In this document: positions 41,557 through 49,067 of the stretch, one piece after another | Position numbering within the stretch: the stretch's first letter is position 1 | How the letters are laid out: every line of letters begins with the position of its first letter | NCBI GenBank assembly: GCA_017466455.1 | Contig: JAFTUD010000002.1 | Location: 124,001 to 188,000, forward strand | Reading direction: 5' to 3' | Origin: Clostridia bacterium | GTDB lineage: Bacteria > Bacillota_A > Clostridia > Oscillospirales > CAG-272 | Length of the DNA: 64,000 nt | Made by a program: the position numbers and the translations under genes | The notes under the pieces: generated by a model | What the model was told of the DNA's origin: nothing | The model's database searches: none | The model's input: the letters and a program-made list of their open reading frames with translations, nothing else

Positions 41557-41997
41557 TTATTGAGCAGTTTTTCCAAGAAGCTGAAGGATAATATCCATCT
41601 TGACCTTATCAGAGTATTGATCGGGTACAACCTTACATTCGTAAGTTACACCGGTATCATCATCCTTAGAGAAAACGATATAAGAATTATAAGAAATCAT
41701 TTGCCCCTTATTATTTGGATCTTCCATTTCGTTATGTTCGACACGAAGGTCGCAGGAAAGATTTCCATTGAAAATGATATCGAGAATTTCATATACACCG
41801 ATATCCTTAACTTTCTCCTTCTTAGGTGGAACAAGCTTAACCTTGAATTTTCGCTCTCTCGCCTCGCCGGAGAGGAAATAATCAAATCCCTTTACACCTG
41901 ACTTGCTTGTAAATTCCTCTCTTTGAATTTTAAGAATTACAGCATTGTTCTGTGGAGCTACTACAGCTTCAGCTACCTTTTCTTTCTTTTCTGACAT
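41557..41997 (-). CDS. Hypothetical protein, ssDNA-binding candidate
   Basis: A 146-residue soluble protein, mostly beta strands (VILKIQREEFTSKSGVKGFD, KFKVKLVPPKKEKVKDIG, GVTYECKVVPDQYSDKVKMD) with a Lys-rich middle. The size, fold impression and position ahead of the structural genes would suit the phage ssDNA-binding protein role (gpV-like), but I recognise no motif. First gene of the structural operon, preceded by a ~150-nt structured leader and iterons. Confidence 0.65.
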   Translation of the reverse strand: MSEKKEKVAEAVVAPQNNAVILKIQREEFTSKSGVKGFDYFLSGEARERKFKVKLVPPKKEKVKDIGVYEILDIIFNGNLSCDLRVEHNEMEDPNNKGQMISYNSYIVFSKDDDTGVTYECKVVPDQYSDKVKMDIILQLLGKTAQ

Positions 41998-42063
41998 TTA
42001 CTTCACTTTTTTAATCCCTTCTTTTATTTTTTTGATTTTTTTGCTCTTACCGAGCTATTAAAT

Positions 42064-42147
42064 TTTTGTGTAGCATTCCGTTCGGCATTGTGCCGGTGCG
42101 ATTTTGACATGTGCACCCATCAGGGAATCGCTAAATATCTGCTACAA
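42064..42147 (-). promoter_or_regulatory. Structured leader of the structural operon
   Basis: A nested fold: outer TAGCATTCC (42071-42079) pairs with GGAATCGCTA (one bulge) near 42124-42133, enclosing CGGCA-TTG-TGCCG (42083-42095). TGTAGCA and TGCTACA bracket it. Lies in the 265-bp gap before the 146-residue protein gene. A possible minus-strand -10 TATGCT is at 42152-42157. Confidence 0.45.
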
Positions 42148-42177
42148 TTAAAGCATAACAAAAAAATTTGCCATTTT

Positions 42178-42221
42178 CCCCGACCAAAAACGGACAAATA
42201 CCCGACATTTACCCGACAACT
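42178..42221 (-). repeat. Four 11-bp iterons upstream of the structural operon
   Basis: Plus-strand units CCCCGACCAAA, AACGGACAAAT, ACCCGACATTT, ACCCGACAACT at exact 11-bp steps (42178, 42189, 42200, 42211). The one-turn spacing places every copy on one DNA face. The block sits ~20 bp upstream of a possible -10 for the structural genes and right after the sigma-like gene, the likely binding protein (inference). Confidence 0.7.
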
Positions 42222-42239
42222 TTTTAAAAAAGCAAAAGA

Positions 42240-42255
42240 CAAGACCGAAATCTTG
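42240..42255 (-). terminator. Weak terminator after the sigma-like gene
   Basis: Minus-strand CAAGA-TTTCGG-TCTTG followed by TCTTTTGCTTTTTT. The stem is only 5 bp. Confidence 0.45.
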
Positions 42256-42262
42256 CCTTTAT

Positions 42263-42553
42263 TCATAATAATTTTGCACAATACTCCAACAATTTTTTAT
42301 GTAATCTTTCAACCGTTCTCAAAGCATAAGACAACTCTAAAGCCACTTTTTCCTGCGTCTTTCCCTCGACATACAACGCTTTATAGATTTTAAATAAATT
42401 TTCCGGAGCACCGAGCATAAGAAGGTCATATTTTTCGGCATTAACCTTAATTCGAATAACTAAATCATTCTCTTTAAGATCATCAAGAAAATCCTTGCTC
42501 GAATGATAAAGTTTAACATCCTTTAACTCAGTTCGAATATTTTCAATAGTCAT
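42263..42553 (-). CDS. Sigma-70 region-4-like / ArpU-type transcription regulator
   Basis: A 96-residue protein whose C-terminal half, IYKALYVEGKTQEKVALELS followed by YALRTVERLHKKLLEYCAKL, is a sigma region 4 style helix-turn-helix seen in phage late-gene regulators (ArpU/RinA type). AAGGAG precedes ATG 42553. Last gene of the early operon, directly followed by the iteron block and the structural operon, so it probably activates the latter (inference). Confidence 0.75.
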   Translation of the reverse strand: MTIENIRTELKDVKLYHSSKDFLDDLKENDLVIRIKVNAEKYDLLMLGAPENLFKIYKALYVEGKTQEKVALELSYALRTVERLHKKLLEYCAKLL

Positions 42554-42564
42554 AACTTCTCTCC

Positions 42565-42834
42565 TTATAACTGTGCTGTTTTATCCGCAAAATAAAGTTC
42601 CTTTTCCTCAAAATGATACACATCCTCTAATTCGCTTGAAAAACCGCAACCAATACCAGAAAAATTTGAAATAAAATTTTTTCTTTCCACAGCAAAATCC
42701 AGCCAACGACGAAAAAATTCACTTTGGGAAATAAAAGAGGAAGGGTAAAAACAAAAGCATCTATAATTTTTTAAAAATCTCAAAAAGCGCCTTTTCATAA
42801 GCCACAATTTAATATTAGCAAAAATTTTTATCAT
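42565..42834 (-). CDS. Small hypothetical protein
   Basis: An 89-residue protein, basic N-terminal half (IKLWLMKRRFLRFLKNYRCF) and acidic C-terminal half. Possibly one amphipathic helix; no recognised family. ATGA overlap with the preceding gene, which supports expression. Confidence 0.55.
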   Translation of the reverse strand: MIKIFANIKLWLMKRRFLRFLKNYRCFCFYPSSFISQSEFFRRWLDFAVERKNFISNFSGIGCGFSSELEDVYHFEEKELYFADKTAQL

Positions 42835-43199
42835 TCCTCTTCCACCTTAAAATACACAACAGATTCTTTATCACAAGCATGATAACAACAATTCGAAACA
42901 GTAAGTAATTTTAGCGTTCCATTTGGCAAATATCCTAAAACAAAATCGCCAACAAGAACCTTACCTTCAACGCTAAAATACCACTCGGTAGACCAAGAAC
43001 ATATTCGACCACAACTAACAGCCACAAAAAACTTAGGTTTTTTTCTTTTTCTTTTTGTTTTTTTGACATCAAACCAACTCTTTTTGCAATCATATTCAAA
43101 CTTAATATGCTCTATAAAAAGGCAAAGACAAATAACAAAAATAAGAGCAACCAATGAAATTATGCCAACACGCTGAAACAACAAAAGTATTTTATTCAT
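42831..43199 (-). CDS. Small membrane protein with basic linker
   Basis: A 122-residue protein with one N-terminal membrane helix (~12-32, VGIISLVALIFVICLCLFIE), a very basic linker (KKTKRKRKKPKF) and a soluble Cys-containing C-terminal domain. Start ATG 43199 has AAGGGGG; the longer frame upstream overlaps the previous gene and lacks a site. Family unknown. Confidence 0.6.
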   Translation of the reverse strand: MNKILLLFQRVGIISLVALIFVICLCLFIEHIKFEYDCKKSWFDVKKTKRKRKKPKFFVAVSCGRICSWSTEWYFSVEGKVLVGDFVLGYLPNGTLKLLTVSNCCYHACDKESVVYFKVEEE

Positions 43200-43209
43200 A
43201 TTTACCCCC

Positions 43210-43482
43210 TTATTTATTGCCCAAAAACTTTTTCTCAAGAAGTTCATAAACATTCTTTTGGACAACATATGAGCCTGGGAGAATATTTGTATAAGCGTTT
43301 CGTTTAAACTCCTCAAAGACCTCAACATAAGCCTTAGCCTTTATATCTTCCTCTCTTTGAGCAAGAGCCTCAAGCCTGTCCGCTACCTCATCAAATAAAA
43401 CATGATGAAAGCCTATACAAGCGCCATTTGTCGTTCCGTGCTTTCTGCACTCTATAATTAAATCCTTTATATTTTTAGGCAT
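43210..43482 (-). CDS. Small hypothetical protein
   Basis: A 90-residue soluble protein (MPKNIKDLIIECRKHGTTNG start) with a probable helical pair (EVADRLEALAQREEDIKAKA). GGAGG lies 8 bases before ATG 43482, which fixes the start against a longer in-frame reading. No family recognised; genes of this type are common in clostridial mobile elements. Confidence 0.6.
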   Translation of the reverse strand: MPKNIKDLIIECRKHGTTNGACIGFHHVLFDEVADRLEALAQREEDIKAKAYVEVFEEFKRNAYTNILPGSYVVQKNVYELLEKKFLGNK

Positions 43483-43486
43483 CGTT

Positions 43487-43852
43487 TTAACCTCCATTTT
43501 CCATTTTTGAACCACAATTAGAACAATACTTACTTCTATTTTCACTATATTTTTTACAAAAAGAACATTCATTAAGAAACCAGCCAACTCTAATCCACTC
43601 AGCAGAATTAAGAGCATTAAACAAGCCCAAAATAACATAACCAGGTTGAAGAAATTGAGAAGTTAAATCCAAAAATATATAATTAACAACTTTTCTAACT
43701 GACCTGCCTGTATATTGACCATTTACAAACTCGCAAAGCTCAAGAATATCACCTTCGTGATAATCTCTATCATTAAAACGAATTTCAAAATTTTTGATAC
43801 CATTTAGAACAGCTTCAAAATAGTTTTTTTCAATCTTCAATTTATGTAGCAT
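43487..43852 (-). CDS. DUF3850/ASCH-like protein with C-terminal zinc ribbon
   Basis: A 121-residue protein. Residues ~1-80 match the DUF3850 (ASCH/PUA-like) pattern: LKIEKNYFEAVLNGIKNFEI, then RFNDRDYHEGDILELCEF and the Gly-rich PGYVILGL strand; such domains are predicted RNA-binding. The tail has CSFCKK...CSNCGSKM, a four-cysteine zinc ribbon. ATG 43852 has AAGGGGGG. Found mainly in phage and ICE accessory regions. Confidence 0.75.
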   Translation of the reverse strand: MLHKLKIEKNYFEAVLNGIKNFEIRFNDRDYHEGDILELCEFVNGQYTGRSVRKVVNYIFLDLTSQFLQPGYVILGLFNALNSAEWIRVGWFLNECSFCKKYSENRSKYCSNCGSKMENGG

Positions 43853-43853
43853 A

Positions 43854-44051
43854 TTAACCCCCCTTTTTAAACTCAGGACAATCTTCAGTTCCTTCAAAAT
43901 AACAGTCCTCGCAACCCTCATAGCGATAACATTCGCCGCAATCCCAAATGACATCATAACCTCGCTCGGCATACTCCTCACGATTTGCGATAGGACAGGA
44001 TCCATCTATGCAAGATACACCGCAATAGCTTTCGCATCTTTTATTTTTCAT
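43854..44051 (-). CDS. Cysteine-rich small protein
   Basis: A 65-residue acidic protein with ten cysteines (CESYCGVSCIDGSC; CGECYRYEGCEDCYFEGTED), likely metal-binding. Frequently seen near DUF3850 genes in clostridial elements, in my recollection. Starts 1-4 bp overlapping the previous gene's end, in the same operon. Confidence 0.7.
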   Translation of the reverse strand: MKNKRCESYCGVSCIDGSCPIANREEYAERGYDVIWDCGECYRYEGCEDCYFEGTEDCPEFKKGG

Positions 44052-44845
44052 ACTGTACCATCCTTCTTTCTATAGATATCTTCATATGACCTTTCAAGCG
44101 CTGCATTGAAAAAATCATCAACATCAAATGTACAATCTTCAGCCTCATGCTCAAAACGCTCCTTGTCGATATTAGCCCATTCAGAAAGATATTTTTCATC
44201 GCTACAATGAGCAGTAATATCTTTTTTCTTTTTATACTCGGATAAGGCATTGAAAACAAACTTGTAATATTTATATGTATTTTTAAAACTCTCATAAAAG
44301 AGCTTCGAAATTCGAACATTTTTGTAAGTCCCTACAAAAATGAAATCCTCCGGCTGTTGCTGTTGCTCCTCAACAGGATGCGACTCGCCGCCAGGAACAT
44401 CAACATCAGTATTTATTTTATTAATATTTAATTCTTTAGTATTTAATTTATTTAGTAATTTATCTGTATCGTCATTTTCCATATCTGCATTTTGAAGATA
44501 TGGTGAATGAAGATGTGGATTTACCATATCTTCATTTTGAAGATATGGTGAATTATTAGGAAACTCATAGAAGACATATGAAAAGCCTTTAATTCTTCCA
44601 TGCTCACCGAATTGACGCTCTCTTTCAAGATATTTTAAAGATTCCATTTCTTGTAAGATACGCATTATAGTATTAGACGACTCTTTGCAAATCTCGCATA
44701 AACCTTTAATACTATAATTCCAATCTTCCGGGAGCGAAAGAACCAAAGAGAGCAACCCCTTAGCCTTAAGAGACAAATTTTTATCCCTTAAGTGATAATT
44801 AGACATTACAGTAAATCCTTTTGTTTTTTCAACTCTAAATATCAT
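44048..44845 (-). CDS. Helix-turn-helix replication-initiator-like protein
   Basis: A 265-residue protein. Residues ~1-75 form the winged-helix region common to phage/ICE replisome organisers: GFTVMSNYHLRDKNLSLKAK, then GLLSLVLSLPEDWNYSIKGL and MRILQEMESLKYL. A central linker holds two near-identical SPYLQN copies and a Gln run; the C-terminus is helical and acidic. ATG 44845 follows AAGGGGGG. Likely binds DNA in element replication; presence beside an HUH Rep is unusual. Confidence 0.75.
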   Translation of the reverse strand: MIFRVEKTKGFTVMSNYHLRDKNLSLKAKGLLSLVLSLPEDWNYSIKGLCEICKESSNTIMRILQEMESLKYLERERQFGEHGRIKGFSYVFYEFPNNSPYLQNEDMVNPHLHSPYLQNADMENDDTDKLLNKLNTKELNINKINTDVDVPGGESHPVEEQQQQPEDFIFVGTYKNVRISKLFYESFKNTYKYYKFVFNALSEYKKKKDITAHCSDEKYLSEWANIDKERFEHEAEDCTFDVDDFFNAALERSYEDIYRKKDGTV

Positions 44846-45068
44846 TTTCAAGCCCCCCTTTAACCGTTATATTTAAAACAAAAGCGGATATCGCACCGGA
44901 TATGTTAAATTCAACAAGCTCATCCCAAAATATACGATAATATTGAGATTTCAAAAAATCAGATAAAGAAGCCTCGTAAACAAAAGAATCATTAGGATAT
45001 ACTATAGTAAGCCTAACTCTTGTTCGAGGATTAATTACACTAAGTAAATCACACATTTTTACCTTCAC
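44835..45068 (-). CDS. 77-residue hypothetical protein, paralog of its upstream neighbour
   Basis: Reads MKVKMCDLLSVINPRTRVRL at the start from a GTG (45068) 1 bp after the previous stop, with GGGGGTG upstream. N-terminal pattern M-x-V-K-x-x-D-L-L-x-V-L/I is shared with the upstream 77-residue protein. The 3' end overlaps the next gene start by 11 bp. Confidence 0.65.
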   Translation of the reverse strand: MKVKMCDLLSVINPRTRVRLTIVYPNDSFVYEASLSDFLKSQYYRIFWDELVEFNISGAISAFVLNITVKGGLENDI

Positions 45069-45069
45069 A

Positions 45070-45303
45070 TTACACCCCCACGCAAACGGTGTAACCTGTT
45101 TGCTCATTTCCGCGCAAATTAAAATACGATATATATGAGCTTGAAGCGCCCTGCACTATAAAGCGTCGCTCTCTTAGCATAGCAACGGTGCCTTGAAACT
45201 TTTTCACATACTCAAAATCCTCGCTCCTGGTGTTCTGCACAAAATACTCTATGTGAACATCATCCTTGAGGACAAAGAGTAAATCTTGTAATTTTACTCT
45301 CAC
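45070..45303 (-). CDS. 77-residue hypothetical protein, tandem paralog
   Basis: Starts MRVKLQDLLFVLKDDVHIEY from a GTG (45303) next to the DUF3102 stop. Same length and N-terminal pattern as the downstream gene, so they are a tandem duplication that has diverged. Function unknown. Confidence 0.65.
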   Translation of the reverse strand: MRVKLQDLLFVLKDDVHIEYFVQNTRSEDFEYVKKFQGTVAMLRERRFIVQGASSSYISYFNLRGNEQTGYTVCVGV

Positions 45304-45304
45304 A

Positions 45305-46267
45305 TCAGCACCTACCTATAACTTTCTCAAAAAACGCTTTAAGAGCATTTTTAAGCCTTTGAGCCATATCTGCATCATTTGCGTTAACTCTATCATTCAA
45401 GGCGAATAACAGGCTTACATCCTTTTGTACACGGTCGAAAAGCGACTTAAATTCCATTACATCGGGATTTGACATTTTAGCCTTTTTCTCAAGCTCCTCA
45501 ATTTGAGCCTTAAGAGCACCGACCTCATCCTCAGCCTTCTTTTTAGCTTCCTTAGCCTTTTTTAAAGCCTCTGCATTTTTAAGAGCCTCAGCCTCTTGGT
45601 CCTTCTTGGATTGAGCCTCAAGCTCTGCCTTGAGCTTATCAATAACCTCTTGAGAAACCTCCGGATTGTTTTTCAAAGCCTCATACTCAGCTTTTTTCTT
45701 TTCCAAATCCCTCTCAAGGCGAAGAGCCTTACTTGCAATAGAATCAGCCTTTTTACCAGCCTCTTGAGCCTTAGCCTCAGCCTCTGCAAGAGCTTTGCGA
45801 AGCTCCTCAGCTTGTCCTGCATCCTTCTTAGCAAGCTCGGCTTGCTTTAACGCCTCATCACGCTCTTTTATAGCTTTTTCAAGCTCCTTGACCGTCATAT
45901 CATCAACATTATTCTCTTGAGCAAATTCCTCTCGCTCATCCTCGGGAACAGCAAGAAGCTTAAGAGCTTTAGTATAAGTCAAATTCCCAATCAATTTGGA
46001 ATTTGGATTTTTACCATATTCCTCATAAATATTCATAAGGTTATTTGCTGTTTGCTGAGAAAACTCAACCTTTTCCTTAAGCCAAGCTCCCCACTCACCA
46101 TGCTGGAGCATAGCCTTAGCCTCTACGAGCCTACGACCTACCTCAATAGCATACATAAGCATCATATTATTAGCCTGAGCCTTTAGGCTAATTATTTCAT
46201 CGGTTATAACCGATATTTCACGCACTTGCAACTCTTGCTTTTCTTGCTTTAATACTTGATTTTCCAT
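45305..46267 (-). CDS. DUF3102-family protein with long coiled coil
   Basis: A 320-residue protein: DUF3102-like N-terminus (QANNMMLMYAIEVGRRLVEA, then GEWGAWLKEKVEFSQQTANN and NLTYTKALKLLAVP), a ~150-residue Ala/Lys/Glu coiled coil (about 130-280), and a short helical tail. The family occurs on plasmids and ICEs; function uncertain, possibly DNA-associated. I prefer ATG 46267 (MENQVLKQ) 9 bases from GGAGG. The first 50 bp overlap the end of the PcfJ-like gene in another frame, an unusually long overlap. Confidence 0.8.
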   Translation of the reverse strand: MENQVLKQEKQELQVREISVITDEIISLKAQANNMMLMYAIEVGRRLVEAKAMLQHGEWGAWLKEKVEFSQQTANNLMNIYEEYGKNPNSKLIGNLTYTKALKLLAVPEDEREEFAQENNVDDMTVKELEKAIKERDEALKQAELAKKDAGQAEELRKALAEAEAKAQEAGKKADSIASKALRLERDLEKKKAEYEALKNNPEVSQEVIDKLKAELEAQSKKDQEAEALKNAEALKKAKEAKKKAEDEVGALKAQIEELEKKAKMSNPDVMEFKSLFDRVQKDVSLLFALNDRVNANDADMAQRLKNALKAFFEKVIGRC

Positions 46268-47888
46268 TCTTTTCATCCTCCATTACTTTTTTTACAAATT
46301 CAAGCCACTTTTTTTCGAAAACAATTACTTCATCAGTTCGAGAACAATTATATTTACCTAGATTTTGATTAACCAAAAACTTATCCTCATAAAACTCAAG
46401 CGTAAAATAAGGCTCATCCGGAGAGTCAATTTTACGAATAAAGAAAATAGCACTCTTACCTAAAAGATACTTTTCGGAATATGCATAAACACAATGGTGA
46501 AGCTTTTGACCTTCTTGATAAAGCTCTGTATCTGATTTGCAAGGTCTAATTATTAACCCTTCACTCTCAAAACAATACTTAGATAGCTCTACAAAACGAG
46601 CTTTATATTTTTTTCGTTTAATATACGACGATTTTTTCTTTTGAAGCTCACAAGCTCTATCGTGAGCAGTTTTTAAATTTTGTGGAAACGGATCAAATTC
46701 ACCACCAAGTAAAGTCATCATCTTCCAATAATCAACTAAAGTAGGAACATCCGATACACCGTTATCTATAAACTCTTGCTTTTCAAGATAACGCAATGGC
46801 TTAATAAAACCATAAGAATAATCAGCAAGGCTCTCCATTTCATCAATAGATGTTTCAGCCTCAAAATATAAAAAATCTTGCAAAGGAAAAATATCTCTAT
46901 ATTTTCTATAAAACATAATAGATTCCAAAGGCAAATTAAGATTTTTCACCATTACGCGATATTCCTCTTTGTTCAAACCAAGAATCGAAGAAGGACGCTT
47001 TTTCTTCAAATCTATATCACGATGGCTAACAAAGGATTTCATATTCGAAACCTCACCAAAACGCTCATTTAACAAATATGATGCACCCTGCATAACAAGA
47101 TTTTCTATATTAGGATATTTTTTATATAAGCTAAGATAAAGAGCAGGAAATACCCCTCTTTCGGAATCGCTTTCGTTTAAATAAACATCCAATTTACAAT
47201 TTGGAAGCTCACTCTCTTCCAATTCACTCGAATAAAAAGGCAAAACACGATTTCGATAAATCATATCAGCAGAAGTATCAAATTTGGAAAGAACAAACCA
47301 AGTTGCATAAAAACAATATTTACCACCTGTATATGGGTTATATACAGCAATAGATTTTTTTGCATAAGCTCTAAAATCCTTACCAAAGATATTAGCATCA
47401 ATAGCATTAACTTCATCTGTAAAATTACCATCAGAATTTATATATCTGTTATACTGCCATGTTACAATAAGAATTAAACCATCTATAACATGAACACTAA
47501 CAGCACACATTTCTACATCGCTACGCGGTTGCCTTAAATCACTTATATGTATAGCTGTTACTTCGTCGCCACAAACAGGACACAAAGTACTATTAAGCGA
47601 AAAAACAGAATCACCAATTTCGCTATTCTTAAAGCCAAAATATTTTGGAACACCATAAATTCCTCGGCTACAACCAACAAAAGCTTCTTGATATTCTTGT
47701 GTGAAATTATATGTACAAGCTGTGCAAAAACACCCAACACTCTTTTTGCGTTTGTTCGAAGAATAAATAATATACTCTTTCTTAAAATTTTCTGGAAACT
47801 TTTCTTTCAAAAAATTCACAACATTATCGTGCATATCTGGCAATTTATCAAGAGCATCTAAAGCTCTCTTTTTATTTTCCTCAGTCAT
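46218..47888 (-). CDS. PcfJ-like protein
   Basis: A 556-residue protein. The C-terminal part carries the PcfJ signature EGQKLHHCVYAYSEKYLLG, then SAIFFIRK and PYFTLEF; the N-terminal half has a zinc-finger-like CFCTACTYNF...CPVCGDEV. PcfJ was named from the conjugative plasmid pCF10; its function is unknown. ATG 47888 follows GAGGTG; the longer frame upstream overlaps the preceding gene. Ends 50 bp inside the DUF3102 gene. Confidence 0.8.
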   Translation of the reverse strand: MTEENKKRALDALDKLPDMHDNVVNFLKEKFPENFKKEYIIYSSNKRKKSVGCFCTACTYNFTQEYQEAFVGCSRGIYGVPKYFGFKNSEIGDSVFSLNSTLCPVCGDEVTAIHISDLRQPRSDVEMCAVSVHVIDGLILIVTWQYNRYINSDGNFTDEVNAIDANIFGKDFRAYAKKSIAVYNPYTGGKYCFYATWFVLSKFDTSADMIYRNRVLPFYSSELEESELPNCKLDVYLNESDSERGVFPALYLSLYKKYPNIENLVMQGASYLLNERFGEVSNMKSFVSHRDIDLKKKRPSSILGLNKEEYRVMVKNLNLPLESIMFYRKYRDIFPLQDFLYFEAETSIDEMESLADYSYGFIKPLRYLEKQEFIDNGVSDVPTLVDYWKMMTLLGGEFDPFPQNLKTAHDRACELQKKKSSYIKRKKYKARFVELSKYCFESEGLIIRPCKSDTELYQEGQKLHHCVYAYSEKYLLGKSAIFFIRKIDSPDEPYFTLEFYEDKFLVNQNLGKYNCSRTDEVIVFEKKWLEFVKKVMEDEKNGKSSIKARKARVASA

Positions 47889-47898
47889 TTTTCGCACC

Positions 47899-48264
47899 TC
47901 ACATAAAATTAAACAAATCAACAATAAGCCCAGTAGCTTGCCCTGAAGATCCATCAGAGCTTATTCCGTAAAACTCTTTTATAATTCGCTCCGCTTCCTT
48001 TGGTGGAATAAAAGAAAATCCCTCTTTTGTTGGTTTAACCTCTGAAGCTTTTCTCGCTTTTTCTTGCTTATCTGCATAAGCCTTTATTTTCTTTTCGCAC
48101 TCTATAATGCTCATTTCCTTAACCTCAAGGTCCTTAAGGACTATTTCTGCACAATCGGGATTATCTCTTAAAATGTCTTTTAAATGCTCTCCAACACACC
48201 ACGCAGGCTTGCCCTCGCAGGTCTTTTGCTGTTCACTAATTTTATCAATTACCGCCTGTAGCAT
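47899..48264 (-). CDS. Hypothetical protein adjoining PcfJ (PcfK-like position)
   Basis: A 121-residue soluble protein with PAWCVGEHLKDILRDNPDCA and a helical middle (EMSIIECEKKIKAYADKQEK), ending in a Gly/Ser linker. It occupies the position of PcfK next to PcfJ and resembles proteins annotated this way in clostridia as far as I recall, but I cannot verify the family. ATG 48264 is 8 bases from GGGTGG. Overlaps the preceding small gene by 20 bp. Confidence 0.6.
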   Translation of the reverse strand: MLQAVIDKISEQQKTCEGKPAWCVGEHLKDILRDNPDCAEIVLKDLEVKEMSIIECEKKIKAYADKQEKARKASEVKPTKEGFSFIPPKEAERIIKEFYGISSDGSSGQATGLIVDLFNFM

Positions 48265-48445
48265 TATCATCACCACCCTTTAAATCAAAATCAATATATA
48301 TAGCCTCGTATTTGCTTAAATGGCTCTTACGGTTTTGCTTATATGGCAAGCTTACGCTTACAGCCTCACCAATATCGCTTAAAACCAATTCCTTCACAAA
48401 GGCTTGGACCTCTTCCGGCAAGCCTGTAACTCTAATTTTTAGCAT
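48245..48445 (-). CDS. DUF3970-like small protein
   Basis: A 66-residue protein opening MLKIRVTGLPEEVQAFVKEL, the DUF3970 pattern, with a second strand EAIYIDFDL. ATG 48445 has GGGGG 8 bases upstream. Function unknown; common in phage-like regions of Bacillota. Confidence 0.65.
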   Translation of the reverse strand: MLKIRVTGLPEEVQAFVKELVLSDIGEAVSVSLPYKQNRKSHLSKYEAIYIDFDLKGGDDNATGGN

Positions 48446-48525
48446 AGTTATTACCCCCAATGATAAAAATTTATAAATGCATAAATTTCAAAAACAAAAT
48501 ATACAATTCCATAAATTTTGCAACA

Positions 48526-48795
48526 TCACACTTCTCCGTCCTGACTCATAACCATTAAACCGTTTGTATTTGTATACCAAAGATAAAACTTAACCGTAGG
48601 AATTACCGGGACACGATAACCACCGTCATCCTTTTGGTATGCAAATCCGAACGGAGCGTTACCACGCATAAGTGCTGCAAGAAGTCCGTCCTTATTTATA
48701 TCTAAAAAATCAGCAACTGCCGTAACAGGAATTTTAAGAGGATATTTTTTTACAAGTTCCTCTAATTGCTTTAGTTTTAATTTAATAATTTCCAT
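48526..48795 (-). CDS. Small DNA-binding (excisionase-like) protein
   Basis: An 89-residue protein with a winged-helix/MerR-like pattern: KIPVTAVADFLDINKDGLLA, then GNAPFGFAYQ and a C-terminal FYLWYTN. Similar proteins sit near repressor genes of clostridial elements and are plausible excisionases or recombination directionality factors. GGGGG lies 5 bases before the ATG. Precise role not shown. Confidence 0.65.
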   Translation of the reverse strand: MEIIKLKLKQLEELVKKYPLKIPVTAVADFLDINKDGLLAALMRGNAPFGFAYQKDDGGYRVPVIPTVKFYLWYTNTNGLMVMSQDGEV

Positions 48796-48804
48796 CTCTA
48801 CCCC

Positions 48805-48903
48805 CTATAAATTTGTAAAAATATCATATCTTGCAAGGACCTCATCGCTTAAGGACTTTATATGCCTATGTATAAACCAGATAATTTTACCCATATCAGA
48901 CAT
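48805..48903 (-). CDS. 32-residue peptide
   Basis: MSDMGKIIWFIHRHIKSLSD followed by EVLARYDIFTNL. ATG 48903 is 5 bases from AAGGAG and 1 bp after the previous stop; the stop leads into the next gene's GGGGG site. The tight packing supports a real gene. Amphipathic helix likely; function unknown. Confidence 0.6.
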   Translation of the reverse strand: MSDMGKIIWFIHRHIKSLSDEVLARYDIFTNL

Positions 48904-48904
48904 C

Positions 48905-49057
48905 TTAACTCCTTTCCAAAGGACACGGTATAGCTAAAGGTTCGCCCGATATACAAGCCTCATATTCCGGGCATTGACTACACTTAATCTCCTGGTCCTC
49001 TTTTCTTAATGTTTCTTGGACCTTGCTCTCAAGGTCTAAAAATGGAATGTAACTCAT
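48905..49057 (-). CDS. 50-residue cysteine-containing protein
   Basis: MSYIPFLDLESKVQETLRKE, then CSQCPEYEACISGEPLAIPC. Four cysteines suggest a metal site. AGGAGGG precedes ATG 49057, which favours this start over a longer frame overlapping the repressor gene. Confidence 0.6.
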   Translation of the reverse strand: MSYIPFLDLESKVQETLRKEDQEIKCSQCPEYEACISGEPLAIPCPLERS

Positions 49058-49067
49058 AAAAGCCCTC

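Noticed and set aside
42178..42221. CRISPR or microsatellite reading of the 11-bp repeats
   Set aside because: Units are degenerate and exactly one helical turn apart, with no spacers, so they are iterons.
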